Shown here: positions 46,840 to 55,587 of the stretch, one piece after another
How positions within the stretch are numbered: the stretch's first letter is position 1
How the letters are laid out: each line of letters begins with the position of its first letter
NCBI GenBank assembly: GCA_016903675.1
Contig: JADQBA010000013.1
Location: 1 to 64,000 of the forward strand
DNA: 64,000 nucleotides
From: Stigonema ocellatum SAG 48.90 = DSM 106950
GTDB lineage: Bacteria > Cyanobacteriota > Cyanobacteriia > Cyanobacteriales > Nostocaceae
Reading direction: 5' to 3'
The notes under the pieces: model-generated
What the model was told of the DNA's origin: nothing
The model's database searches: none
Seen by the model: only the letters and a program-made list of their open reading frames with translations
Position numbers and translations under genes: made by a program

Positions 46840-49800
46840 AGCGTAATTCCTTTGTTTGTTTGAGTGCGTTGAAGAAAGCGCCGTAAAGCGATCGCGCTAT
46901 TGTTTTTTCCCAAGGTTGTTTACCCTTAGCCTCGATAGCGAGTTGAAGTTCCTTGATCGTGCCGACTAAAAGTGAGGTGGCTTCGCTGTCGAGTTCGCTG
47001 TTGACTGATTGCGGTGCAAACTTAACATCGAGGAAATGGACAATGCAGGGTACACCACCCCGTACCAAACGCCCAATGATTTGCCACATACTTACCAACT
47101 GAGTCCAGCAGAGTACAGAACGTTCGTCATCGGTTAGTTGCTTGAAGGACATCGCCCGACAGTTCAAGTCAAGCATTTTCGCTACCGCATACTGATAAAA
47201 TTCGTTTTCTACCTTCGTTAACGTCAGAGCGTCGCCTCGTTTTTGTAGTGCTTCATAAAGACCGAAATCTGAAGATTTTTCCAGTGCCCAATTATTGAGT
47301 TGTTGGACGGTGGTTTGCCAGTCGTCGGGGACAGGCATTGGTCGGCTCAAGAACACCGCTGCTCCAAATGCTGCTATCCGGTTTTCGTTAAGGATGTTGT
47401 GACCCCGCTCCAGCGCCATTAAAGGAGCAATGACAATCTGGGTGGGGAGTTTACCAACGTCTCGGATTTTACCCCGACGAATACCGCTTAAGTGAGCAGG
47501 AGCATTGTCACGACGCAGGGTGGCAATGCCATCAAGATGTTCTAAGCGGTAGAGGGGTTTTAAAATTGACTCGACCAACTCCGCTTCGTCATAGCTGTTG
47601 GTGATAAACAGCAAGCGTTGGCGGTCACTCCATCTTTGGGAGTCTTTCTGTTGCAGGTCCTTTAAAGTATCAAATAATTTAGTAAGAAAGCCTTTGGCTT
47701 GTCCTGGACTGTGACAAATAGCCTTCACCATCTCGTCAGCAGCTTTTCTTCTCTCATCTGGTGGCTTTCCCGATAGGGCGATATACTTCCCAGCAGCATT
47801 ACGCTGGGGACTAAAGAAAAATTCACTTTCGCTAATTCCGGCATTGCCTGCTGTGTCATTATTGCTAGCAGGTTCTAGTAAAACAGTAGGGTTTTTCCGG
47901 ATGTGATAAGCGGGTGTGCCAGGAGCGTAGCTGGTTCCTGAAATCAGCACCGTATGGGGACCGTCCCAACCATCAACGGCAAAGAGATTGGGAAAATTAA
48001 GGAGTAAATAGCGACCAACCCCAACGTAGCGAAAATACTCCAGCTTGCCACCAAATTTGTTACTGCGATCGCGGGTATATTTGAAGCCCAAAATATTTCC
48101 TACTGGGGAGGATGGCACAACCGGAAGATAATCTCGGGGTGGGCGATACACAAGAGCAAGGCTAGTGTCGTGTAGGTCGAGAACGCGGGTTTGCATGAGT
48201 GCGTTCAGGTTGTCTACCAGAAACCCCAGTCTATCGTTGAGTACCGTCACGAGAATTGCCAAATGCATGTGGTGCGTGGCTTCATCAAACTTAGCTTGAT
48301 CGGCAAGCGATATTCCCAGAGATTCCAGCCATTTACGTAACCAATCAGCGACCTCAGCTAATGCCCTTGCCTCATTTTCGGCACTCAGTAGGGTAAAGGC
48401 AAGGTCTGAAAGTTCTCCTCCCTTCCGGCGATTAAGGGGAACTTGCAAAAATCCCTCTAGTGTTTGCATGATTTTTTTCCGGTACTGGCGTTCCTCTTCA
48501 GGAGGTAAACCAGCCTCAATCCGCTTGCGTCTTTCCTGACTGCGTTTGGCACGGGTGAGTTTTGGAGATGGTTCGTTATCTTCTGTTTCCGGCGTTTCCA
48601 AAATGTCGCGGATGATATGGGCGAAAAGGGAACGACCTGTAAAGGGGTTTTGTCCCAACCATTCCACAAGTTTTGGGTGGTTGTAGAGTCGAGGGAGAAT
48701 CAGGTCGGTGGCAATTTGAGCGTAATCGTTGGCTCTTTTTGCTGTTGCAACAAGTTCAGCAGCCATGCTGCGACGGTCGGAATTATAAATAGACGTGGCA
48801 AATTTCAGCCCCAGCTTATTTAATAATGAGTTTCCAGAGGCATCGACTAAAACTTCATCTGGGGCGCAAGCTTCGTCAAACTGCACCTGTACCCTGTCAG
48901 CTTCGTCAACAAAAAGAAAGTCGCATTCCCGGTAAACAGCTTCAGCGAAAGTCAGTTTTTCTGCAAAAACTTGCGCGGGAACGCGGGTATGAATGAAGCT
49001 AGCTGGGGTTAACACCCATACCAAAGCTGTGGCAATATCTCGTTCTAATTGGTGACGCGGACATTTGTAATACAAGGGACAGGTATATTTATCTTCTGTC
49101 TCACCCCCCTCCAAAGCATCCAATTCCTCATCATCATCTTCAATATTGAAGTTGTCATTCTTGGCAGTAGTGGTTTGTTTTTGGTAAAGATTGTGACAAG
49201 GTTCTTCGCCAAACTCCCACTTATCCTCTGATTGCACCAACGCTAATAAGGGGCAGACTGGACTAAACCAACGCCATGACGGATGCGTTGCTCCTTTTTC
49301 TATTTCCTCACCCTTGGTAGCCAAAATTGGTTCGTAGACTTTTTCTAGATGTTGTGAGCGGTTGCTGCTTCCCAGTACGGGAGCAGCAGAAATCTCCAAT
49401 CCGTCTCGAAAAAGCGAGGCGAGGCGCACTGCTGCGACAACATCATTTACTAGCAATGCACAGCGATACCCCTGTTTAGAGAAGTGATAAGTTAGCACTT
49501 GAAGGAGTGTCGTTTTGCCAACATTTAATAAACCAACAATGTGAACAAGTTGCTCTAACCTAATTTCTGCGTCTAGTTGGGAAGGTTGGAAATCATCTGT
49601 TGATGCGTCGTATAGCCTGAGGGCGATTTCTTTTAGGCGATCGTGATAATTTTCTGGCTCGTACCCTACTTCTGCCAGTTTTGTATCCATTTTCTGGGCA
49701 TCTTGCAGCAACTGCTCTAGGGTGACGGTCTGATAGGGATTTGCACTGGTGCGCGTGCGTCGGAAAGATATCTGCGGTGAGGGTGCTAAATTAGCAACAG

Positions 49801-50377
49801 CTTCAGGGATATTGATGGGAACCTCTACTGGAGTGTGACCTTTGTGGGAAACTTTGGCATACCAGTACCCAGAACTTGCTAGTTTGACTTTTCGTTTTTT
49901 ATGTTGTGGGGTTGTTGATAAAGTCTGGCGATATAGCTGCAAGCGTTGTGGGTAGGTGCTAGACGGAATCAATTTGGGAACATTACTGGTGTCTGTTAAG
50001 CTGAATATTCTGATAATTTCAGGCAGCTTAATGTATTCGCTCAAAGAACGTTCCCACTGTCTTCCTTTGCAACGCACAAGATAAAAACGGGCCAGTTGTG
50101 CAAGCTGCCAATTTTTTTCATTTTCCAGCGCTTTGACCGGGAAGCGATATCCTAACAGTAAAGCCGATACGGAAGTAGCGGGTTCTTCTGGAGCTATCTC
50201 CGTCAATAAAGCCAACCCCAATTCCACCTCCGCAATGAGCAGGGCAAGACGGGCTATTTCTCGCTGCTGGGCGCTTTGGTCTGCATCTTGTAAATTCTCC
50301 TCGACATAATGCTTTAAATCCTGCGATTTGCGAAGGGCTTCGCGCAGCGGTTTCCCCCATTTAGAAATGTCACGCAT
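46829..50377 (-). CDS. DinG/XPD-like superfamily 2 helicase of the pPIWI-RE operon
   Basis: A 1182-residue helicase. Walker A GLLNVGKTTLLQ near residue 286, DEAD box FLFVDEADRV near 490, motif VI QIIGRLVRGG near 1100. Between motifs I and II lie four spaced cysteines (PVCPL, EEPCHN, YTCPL, YKCPRH), positioned as the 4Fe-4S cluster of XPD/DinG helicases. The ~250-residue N-terminal extension is family-specific to pPIWI-RE neighbourhoods as I know them. ATG 50377 (GGAGAAG upstream) replaces a TTG at 50416. Predicted to unwind R-loops or DNA/RNA duplexes for the PIWI partner. Confidence 0.85.
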   Translation of the reverse strand: MRDISKWGKPLREALRKSQDLKHYVEENLQDADQSAQQREIARLALLIAEVELGLALLTEIAPEEPATSVSALLLGYRFPVKALENEKNWQLAQLARFYLVRCKGRQWERSLSEYIKLPEIIRIFSLTDTSNVPKLIPSSTYPQRLQLYRQTLSTTPQHKKRKVKLASSGYWYAKVSHKGHTPVEVPINIPEAVANLAPSPQISFRRTRTSANPYQTVTLEQLLQDAQKMDTKLAEVGYEPENYHDRLKEIALRLYDASTDDFQPSQLDAEIRLEQLVHIVGLLNVGKTTLLQVLTYHFSKQGYRCALLVNDVVAAVRLASLFRDGLEISAAPVLGSSNRSQHLEKVYEPILATKGEEIEKGATHPSWRWFSPVCPLLALVQSEDKWEFGEEPCHNLYQKQTTTAKNDNFNIEDDDEELDALEGGETEDKYTCPLYYKCPRHQLERDIATALVWVLTPASFIHTRVPAQVFAEKLTFAEAVYRECDFLFVDEADRVQVQFDEACAPDEVLVDASGNSLLNKLGLKFATSIYNSDRRSMAAELVATAKRANDYAQIATDLILPRLYNHPKLVEWLGQNPFTGRSLFAHIIRDILETPETEDNEPSPKLTRAKRSQERRKRIEAGLPPEEERQYRKKIMQTLEGFLQVPLNRRKGGELSDLAFTLLSAENEARALAEVADWLRKWLESLGISLADQAKFDEATHHMHLAILVTVLNDRLGFLVDNLNALMQTRVLDLHDTSLALVYRPPRDYLPVVPSSPVGNILGFKYTRDRSNKFGGKLEYFRYVGVGRYLLLNFPNLFAVDGWDGPHTVLISGTSYAPGTPAYHIRKNPTVLLEPASNNDTAGNAGISESEFFFSPQRNAAGKYIALSGKPPDERRKAADEMVKAICHSPGQAKGFLTKLFDTLKDLQQKDSQRWSDRQRLLFITNSYDEAELVESILKPLYRLEHLDGIATLRRDNAPAHLSGIRRGKIRDVGKLPTQIVIAPLMALERGHNILNENRIAAFGAAVFLSRPMPVPDDWQTTVQQLNNWALEKSSDFGLYEALQKRGDALTLTKVENEFYQYAVAKMLDLNCRAMSFKQLTDDERSVLCWTQLVSMWQIIGRLVRGGVPCIVHFLDVKFAPQSVNSELDSEATSLLVGTIKELQLAIEAKGKQPWEKTIARSLYGAFFNALKQTKELRYEL

Positions 50378-51683
50378 TGTTTTTCTTCTCCAGATTTTTT
50401 TGAGCCAGGAGGACAATTTCGCTAACCAGCCTCAAGCGCACACCGCCTAATTCTGGTTCGAGTCTTTGCCGTTCTACCCTGATTCGCAGTATGTCTTCTC
50501 GTTCTGAAGGAAAAACAACGAAGGTTTCAGTTGTATCAAAACGGTACTCTACTTTTTTCAAACGTTCTTCATCCAAGTAAGACCAATCTTTGACATCAAT
50601 TGCCCACCGAACTTTCTTGCTAAACTCCACAAGTAGGTCAAATTCATCAATTTCCGGCCAGAGAGTGACGCGCACTCCCATCTTTGTAAGGGTTTCTGCA
50701 AGATGAATTTCCCAGAGTCCTGGTAACGTGCCGTAGCGATGCACGCCTGGAGTAACAGCTTTCCAAGTTTCTGCTTCATGCTTGGGAACTGGCGGTAGGG
50801 GTGGAAGGCTGTCTTTAGCACTCAGTTGTTCGCAGGTCATGTTGCGACAGCGATAAGTCTCATCTTGGCGACGGCGCATGACATACTTGCAGCGCGGGCA
50901 GAAGTGATAAATATTGTCACCTGCTAAATCACTCAAATCGACGTAGATTTGCAGCAAAAAGTCGCGCAGGGGTCTAAGTTGGGTTGAAGACAAAAGGCGG
51001 CGGTATTCAGGGTAAGGAAGAACTGGACGCTCAATAATCAACTTCCGCAAGGCGCGATAGTGTTCTTCTAGCTGGTTTGCCCGACAGTATTCCAAGACAT
51101 CGTGCAGGATTTTCTCTTGCACCTGCATTTCTACATCAGAACCCGTAACTCGCCACTGTAGGGCAAAGTCGGAAACTAACCCATCTTCTATGAGGGTGAC
51201 TTCCGGTGAAAGATGTTTAATCTCGGCTGCTGGTTTCCACTCAACAACTGATTTTTTTGTCCAGTTAAAAAATTCTGGGAGGTTTGAGGGGGCTTCCTCA
51301 TCTCCTTGTAGCAAAGACGTTAAGTACATTCTGGACATTCCGACGCGGAGGGCTTTGGGGATATTTGAACGCTCTTGTGGTTCTCGTTTTTCCCACTCTG
51401 CCAAGCCAGTCGCCAAATACCGCAATGTTTCCGTTACGGGTATTTGCGAACCGGGTTCAACTTCCGGTACGTTTGTGAGCAAGCGAAGACTGCGGGCTGT
51501 GTTATCCTCCCATTCTACGTCGATCCCTCGCATTTTCTGCAACCAACGTTGCAGCGTTGCTCTCTGTCGGGGTTGCATTCCCAGTTCTACACACAACTCT
51601 TCCAAGGTGGGTGCCTGTTTGTGGATGCGAAACCATTCCCGCAGCGCTTCCAAGATTTTGTCTCGATGTCTAGTGACTTTCAT
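50370..51683 (-). CDS. REase-type protein of the pPIWI-RE operon
   Basis: A 437-residue protein with an N-terminal winged HTH (ILEALREWFRIHKQAPTLEE, LGMQPRQRATLQRWLQ), a central zinc ribbon FCPRCKYVMRRRQDETYRC (second pair CRNMTC), and a C-terminal PD-(D/E)XK fold: DEFDLLVEF near residue 346 and WAIDVKDWSYL near 361, giving D ... D-x-K. This is the 'REase associating with pPIWI-RE' architecture. ATG 51683 has a very strong ribosome site (GTAGGAGGGAG); GTG 51728 is less likely. First gene of the operon. Confidence 0.85.
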   Translation of the reverse strand: MKVTRHRDKILEALREWFRIHKQAPTLEELCVELGMQPRQRATLQRWLQKMRGIDVEWEDNTARSLRLLTNVPEVEPGSQIPVTETLRYLATGLAEWEKREPQERSNIPKALRVGMSRMYLTSLLQGDEEAPSNLPEFFNWTKKSVVEWKPAAEIKHLSPEVTLIEDGLVSDFALQWRVTGSDVEMQVQEKILHDVLEYCRANQLEEHYRALRKLIIERPVLPYPEYRRLLSSTQLRPLRDFLLQIYVDLSDLAGDNIYHFCPRCKYVMRRRQDETYRCRNMTCEQLSAKDSLPPLPPVPKHEAETWKAVTPGVHRYGTLPGLWEIHLAETLTKMGVRVTLWPEIDEFDLLVEFSKKVRWAIDVKDWSYLDEERLKKVEYRFDTTETFVVFPSEREDILRIRVERQRLEPELGGVRLRLVSEIVLLAQKNLEKKNNA

Positions 51684-51998
51684 CGGTCTCCCTCCTACGT
51701 GTGAGGTTTGACTAATTCTGACACCCACTTCACTTATATGTCAACAAAATTTTTCAATGTTTCACTAATGTTTCCTATGTTTCCAAAAAAAGGCAAGCTA
51801 ACCTAAAAATATTTAACCTTTGGCTTTTTCTGCCTAGCAGATCCAAGTCAACATGTGATACGCTTGTACTAATAAAAGGCGGTATAGGCTTTCAACGTTT
51901 ACTGCTTGCCCACTTACAAAACATTAAGCATTTGGCTGTTTGTCTCAGACAACCAGTGCTTCTTAAACGCCCTCTCAGTCTAGCAATTGAGGTGAGTC
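51684..51998. promoter_or_regulatory. divergent promoter region upstream of the pPIWI-RE operon
   Basis: 315 bp between the minus-strand operon (start 51683) and the plus-strand gene at 51999. AT-rich; no clear operator palindrome. The strong ribosome site is the only precise element seen. Confidence 0.45.
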
Positions 51999-52397
51999 AT
52001 GACTGATAATTTCGACAAATCAAACTCAGAACTTTATCAAACTGCTGAAGATTTGTTAACACGAGCCGAATCGCAGCTGACTGCTAACCAAAGACGCCAA
52101 CACATCCGTAAAATGACTCCTGTTTGGGGGTGGCTTCATATCACCCAAGGCATGGAGAGGTATCAAGTTTTAGGCGATAACTGGCAAAAAGTAACTGAGC
52201 CGGAGATTTTACAGCTTGTCGAGAAATGTGAATTCACCGAACTAGATGATATGTCAGAAAACAGTAATGTTAAAGCAGGGCAGATGTTCGACATCGGGCT
52301 AAACGGTTGGTGGGGCAGCGAGATAAAAGCTTGTAAATTTGGTAACACAGAGACAGATGGCATACTGTTCTTCATCGCCAAACATCGCCAAGATTAA
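51999..52397 (+). CDS. hypothetical protein, divergent from the pPIWI-RE operon
   Basis: A 132-residue soluble protein I cannot assign. Trp-rich (PVWGWLHITQGMERY, NGWWGSEIK), moderately acidic, no membrane segment or catalytic motif. ATG 51999 follows GAGGTGAG. Its location between two conflict modules makes an accessory or inhibitor role imaginable, but nothing in the sequence shows it. Confidence 0.6.
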   Translation: MTDNFDKSNSELYQTAEDLLTRAESQLTANQRRQHIRKMTPVWGWLHITQGMERYQVLGDNWQKVTEPEILQLVEKCEFTELDDMSENSNVKAGQMFDIGLNGWWGSEIKACKFGNTETDGILFFIAKHRQD

Positions 52398-52661
52398 CCA
52401 ATACAGCGAACAAAAGAATAACTCCCCATTGTTACAACTACCGGATCTACGACCGGTTCTCATCCGAATCACATACAATTTTATCTGCGTTCATCTGCGT
52501 ACCCTACGGGAAGCAGCCCTTGGGGCGTCTACATCTGCGGTTCCTTAAATCCTTGATGTATGGTACCCAATTGAAAAGTGCTATAGTCCTTAGAAAATAA
52601 GGACTAAAGTCCTTACTACGAACTTATTTGGCAGTTTGCCTAATTAAGGGAGAAAGACGAT
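52398..52661. other. intergenic repeats
   Basis: Holds TCTGCGTTCATCTGCGTACC-type and GGACTAAAGTCCTTACTACGAAC repeats common between cyanobacterial genes. No gene is seen. Confidence 0.5.
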
Positions 52662-53292
52662 TCACTTTACCTCAACGTAAATTTCTCTCCCAAGTTGTCT
52701 GAATTCATCATCAAGATAATATAGGGAGTTACGGATTGCTTGGCGTAGTCTCCTGGCTGGTTCCAAGCAATCACGCTGGTAGTCCATTAATGTTAATTCC
52801 AAATGGGGGTAAAGAATTTTTAGAAAACCCGATGCTGATTTAAGGATGGCATTTTGGTCACGAACAGGGGCGTTTTTATCAAATAGAGTATGCTGCTGTA
52901 CATAGGACATGAAGCGATTGTCTTGGCGCAAAGATAGCAATGCTTCACCAAAGAAATCCATTTTTAAACCAACTTGAGAAGCGGTCATTTCTCTTTGAAA
53001 CTTAGGAATTTCCCAACCAGGGATGATGCCAGCCAAACGGTCTAGTAATGCGGTTTCAGCAAAAAACTTAGGTAAAGGTATGGAGACGTTGAACTTTGTA
53101 GAGATGTTGCCAATCCCTTTGGGTGTGGTGCAGTTTGTCAAACTGTTCTGTGTCCCAGCAGTAAAGCCTGTGTTTACCCTTCTCTAAGTCTTGGCGCATC
53201 TCAGCTATGCGACTATCTGGATAATGTTTTCCCATACCCATTTTCGAGAAAGCTGTTTTCATCTTATTTTTCCAAGCAGAATTACTTGGCAA
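52662..53292 (-). pseudogene. brxL: frameshifted remnant of a BrxL-like (BREX Lon-like) gene
   Basis: The 3' frame (52662-53141) reads ETALLDRLAGIIPGWEIPKF, then SLRQDNRFMSYVQQHT and NAILKSASGFLKILYPH, which match the C-terminal part of BREX BrxL as I recall it (ALLDR-x-x-G-x-IPGWEIPK). The 5' frame (53068-53292), in a different register, reads KMGMGKHYPDSRIAEMRQDL and HRLYCWDTEQFDKLHH. The frames overlap near 53100, where both hit HHT, pointing to a single frameshift. The N-terminal AAA part is missing. The 5' frame is not clearly BrxL and could derive from another gene. Confidence 0.6.
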
Positions 53293-53666
53293 AAGTTGCG
53301 TATACAGACTCCACTTTGCGTACTCTGTTTTAGTGGGTAGGATGCTGAATCGAGTAGATAGCGACGAGTACCAGCATTGATGGTCATTTCATCGCTTTCA
53401 GATAATCTTCGTGTTCTTCGTGCCTTCGCGGTTTAAAAAGATTATTGAACCACGAAGACGCGAAGTACACGTTCGCGCAGCGTCTCCCCTTGGGAGAAGA
53501 AGAACCAAGTCTTTCGACTTGCACCTTGAAAGGGCTGTAATATTATGACTTACACACTGTACAAATACGCTATAATGTGCATCAACTCTAAACAGAAAGT
53601 AGGACGTGATACACGTAATAGTCTGACTGTCAATGCGTAAGTTCTGAACTAATGCATAGCGAGTTC
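53293..53666. other. gap with possible coding remnant and MITE-like ends
   Basis: On the minus strand the frame of the remnant above stays open to about 53400 (TEYAKWSLYTQLLPSN). The rest holds repeats and a short MITE-like element at 53547-53647. Confidence 0.45.
53547..53647. repeat. short MITE-like element, copy 3
   Basis: Ends GACTTACACACTGTACA and CTGTCAATGCGTAAGTTCTGA share the TIR family of copies at 58, 36640 and 58351. About 100 bp, no frame. Confidence 0.55.
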
Positions 53667-54002
53667 TCAACATTGAGCAAATGACGTGTACTGTCTAAGT
53701 TCAGGCGCTTGGTACTCTAAAACAATGTCCCATTGAGGAATCCCTTTCTCGATCAGAATATTGGCAATTCCCTCTTCAGTCGGATCGCTGTGGACGTAAA
53801 CTTTTTCATCCTGAATTGATAGATGCAAAGAAGTATAAATTCTACGATGACGACTATCCCATCCAGTCTGAATCACTTGATAGTGGCGCGAGGCTGGATC
53901 GACAATGCAGAACGTTTGAGCATCTTGCATTTGCAGATACAGATTATAGAGATCGTGGATGGTTTGTTGAACGATTTGTGTATATTGCTCTACTCGATTC
54001 AT
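53667..54002 (-). CDS. xisI: XisI family element-excision protein
   Basis: A 111-residue XisI protein (VEQYTQIVQQTIHDLYNLY, YQVIQTGWDSRHRRIYTSLH, IQDEKVYVHSDPTEEGIANI). XisI, with XisH and XisF, controls excision of the fdxN element in heterocystous cyanobacteria, but most xisI copies are orphans. xisH is not next to it here. The start is the ATG at 54002. Confidence 0.9.
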   Translation of the reverse strand: MNRVEQYTQIVQQTIHDLYNLYLQMQDAQTFCIVDPASRHYQVIQTGWDSRHRRIYTSLHLSIQDEKVYVHSDPTEEGIANILIEKGIPQWDIVLEYQAPELRQYTSFAQC

Positions 54003-54277
54003 TGTTCAATTCCGTAGTTTTTAGCAGGTGTTAGCGATCGCTAATTAGAATCAACTTAAAGGCGATCAATGCTTGTGTGACAGTAATTCCATAATAACAA
54101 CGCACCTTTACACTACCCAATTTAGTGTGCATATAGTTTATTCTATGAGGATAATTTTGTCTAATTAGCGCTATTGGTGACAGAAATCTTTACAGTCTAA
54201 TCAGAGTTTTCACCATACTAGACAATGAACTGTTTAGTAGACAATTATGAACAATCCAGTGAAAAAGAGCGCTTAGT

Positions 54278-54870
54278 ATGGTGAACAACAGCCACAATTT
54301 GAACGGCAGTATGGTGAACAACGGCCACAATTTGAACGGCTGTACAGTGAACAACGGTCACAATTTGAACGGCTGTACAGTGAACAACGAGGAAAGTTTG
54401 ACCGATAGTACGGTGAAAAACGGCCACAATTTGAACAGCACTGCACTGAACAACAGCCACAATTTGAATAGCACTACACCGAACAACGGTGACAATTTGA
54501 CCGACTGTACGGCGAACAACGGTGACAATTTGACCGACTGTACGGTGAACAACGGTGACAATTTGAACGGCTGTATGGTGAACAACGGCGACAATTTGAC
54601 CGACTGTATGGTGAACAACGGCGACAATTTGAACGGCTGTATGGTGAACAACGGTGACAATTTGACCGACTGTATGGTGAACAACGGCGACAATTTGACC
54701 GACTGTATGGTGAACAACGGCGACAATTTGACCGACTGTATGGTGAACAACGGCGACAATTTGACCGACTGTATGGTGAACAACGGCGACAATTTGACCG
54801 ACTGTACGGCGGACAATGGCGACAATTTGACCGGCTGTACGGCGGACAGTACGGCGAACAACGAGGAAAG
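54278..54870. repeat. 33-bp minisatellite, about 17-18 copies
   Basis: Consensus approx. GGTGAACAACGGCGACAATTTGACCGACTGTAT, written in fragments: GGTGAACAACGG, then CGACAATTTGACC, then GACTGTAT. Copies near 54610-54800 are almost identical; outer copies diverge, as expected when central units were recently amplified. It is an unusual long GC-balanced minisatellite for this genome. Confidence 0.9.
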
Positions 54871-55051
54871 TTTGACCGATGATTTCGGGATGTCTCGTCC
54901 TCGCCATATCAGATTAAGAAAACAAAAGTGTAGAATTAATTATGAGTGTCCTGATTACCCCTGCCCAAACTACTCGTGCTGTCAGGACTTGGGTATTAGC
55001 GCTCGTCACTCCTCCAGAAAAGAGGCTTTTTCCGTTCAGCGACAAGCTTAA
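54278..55051 (+). CDS. possible repeat protein, 11-residue tandem units
   Basis: A 257-residue frame over the 33-bp array: 17-18 units such as MVNNGDNLTDC, rich in Asn/Cys/Gly, then a unique Cys-rich tail (PDYPCPNYSCCQD). The other strand is open too, in two frames, because the 33-bp period is a multiple of three. No clear ribosome site before ATG 54278. It may be a genuine low-complexity protein or a by-product of the repeat; I think by-product is at least as likely. Confidence 0.35.
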   Translation: MVNNSHNLNGSMVNNGHNLNGCTVNNGHNLNGCTVNNEESLTDSTVKNGHNLNSTALNNSHNLNSTTPNNGDNLTDCTANNGDNLTDCTVNNGDNLNGCMVNNGDNLTDCMVNNGDNLNGCMVNNGDNLTDCMVNNGDNLTDCMVNNGDNLTDCMVNNGDNLTDCMVNNGDNLTDCTADNGDNLTGCTADSTANNEESLTDDFGMSRPRHIRLRKQKCRINYECPDYPCPNYSCCQDLGISARHSSRKEAFSVQRQA

Positions 55052-55113
55052 CCACACCAACCCCGTAAATTTTTACAGGTTTTTTGAAACAACGGTTGAA
55101 ATTTTCGGATTCT

Positions 55114-55431
55114 TCAATCGAGTAACGAGTTGAGCCAGTCACGCACTTCTCCTTTAGTAATGCGAGTTGAGGATTGGGACGTACAAGCATCCTTCAACAC
55201 TTCATACATGACAGCCTCATAGGTGGGGTTGTCACGCTCTATCACATCAAGCAGTGCCGCTTTGAGATCATCTGCCTCAAGATCGGGCATTTCTTCCAAG
55301 ATTTGTTCGGCACTAAGTTCAGCCACAAACAAGTCCAGTACATCGGACACCCGAATTCTCATGCCCCGAATGCAAGGGCGACCACCACACTGTTTGGGAT
55401 TAACTGTAATTCTTCTAAGTAAATCTGACAT
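55114..55431 (-). CDS. DUF433 family protein, copy B with extra C-terminal segment
   Basis: A 105-residue DUF433 protein. Residues 1-60 are nearly the same as copy A at 42130-42360; DNA identity over about 170 bp is very high. After LKAALL it continues DVIERDNPTYEAVMYEVLKDA and ends KGEVRDWLNSLLD, a segment absent from copy A and seen as a remnant at 43885-43925. Likely antitoxin; no toxin is adjacent. Confidence 0.8.
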   Translation of the reverse strand: MSDLLRRITVNPKQCGGRPCIRGMRIRVSDVLDLFVAELSAEQILEEMPDLEADDLKAALLDVIERDNPTYEAVMYEVLKDACTSQSSTRITKGEVRDWLNSLLD

Positions 55432-55587
55432 CCGGTTTCACTCCATAATAGATCCTTGTCCCAGTATGGGTAAGTTGAATACTACTTGCCCTACTCCTTA
55501 CTAGGAATCGGTTGAATTGGCATCACATTATCATACATTTGCCAATCATCCATATCATCCATAATTTATTTAACCTCCAGTAAATGA

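Noticed and set aside
54278..54870. CRISPR array
   Set aside because: The repeats are back-to-back with no unique spacers and no cas genes nearby.
54245..54907. Minus-strand frame over the 33-bp repeat (VVHHTVGQIVA)
   Set aside because: A shadow of the repeat; all frames are open because the period is a multiple of three.
54942..55190. Short frames on both strands at 54942-55190
   Set aside because: No ribosome site or family match; overlapping the end of DUF433 copy B and the repeat tail.
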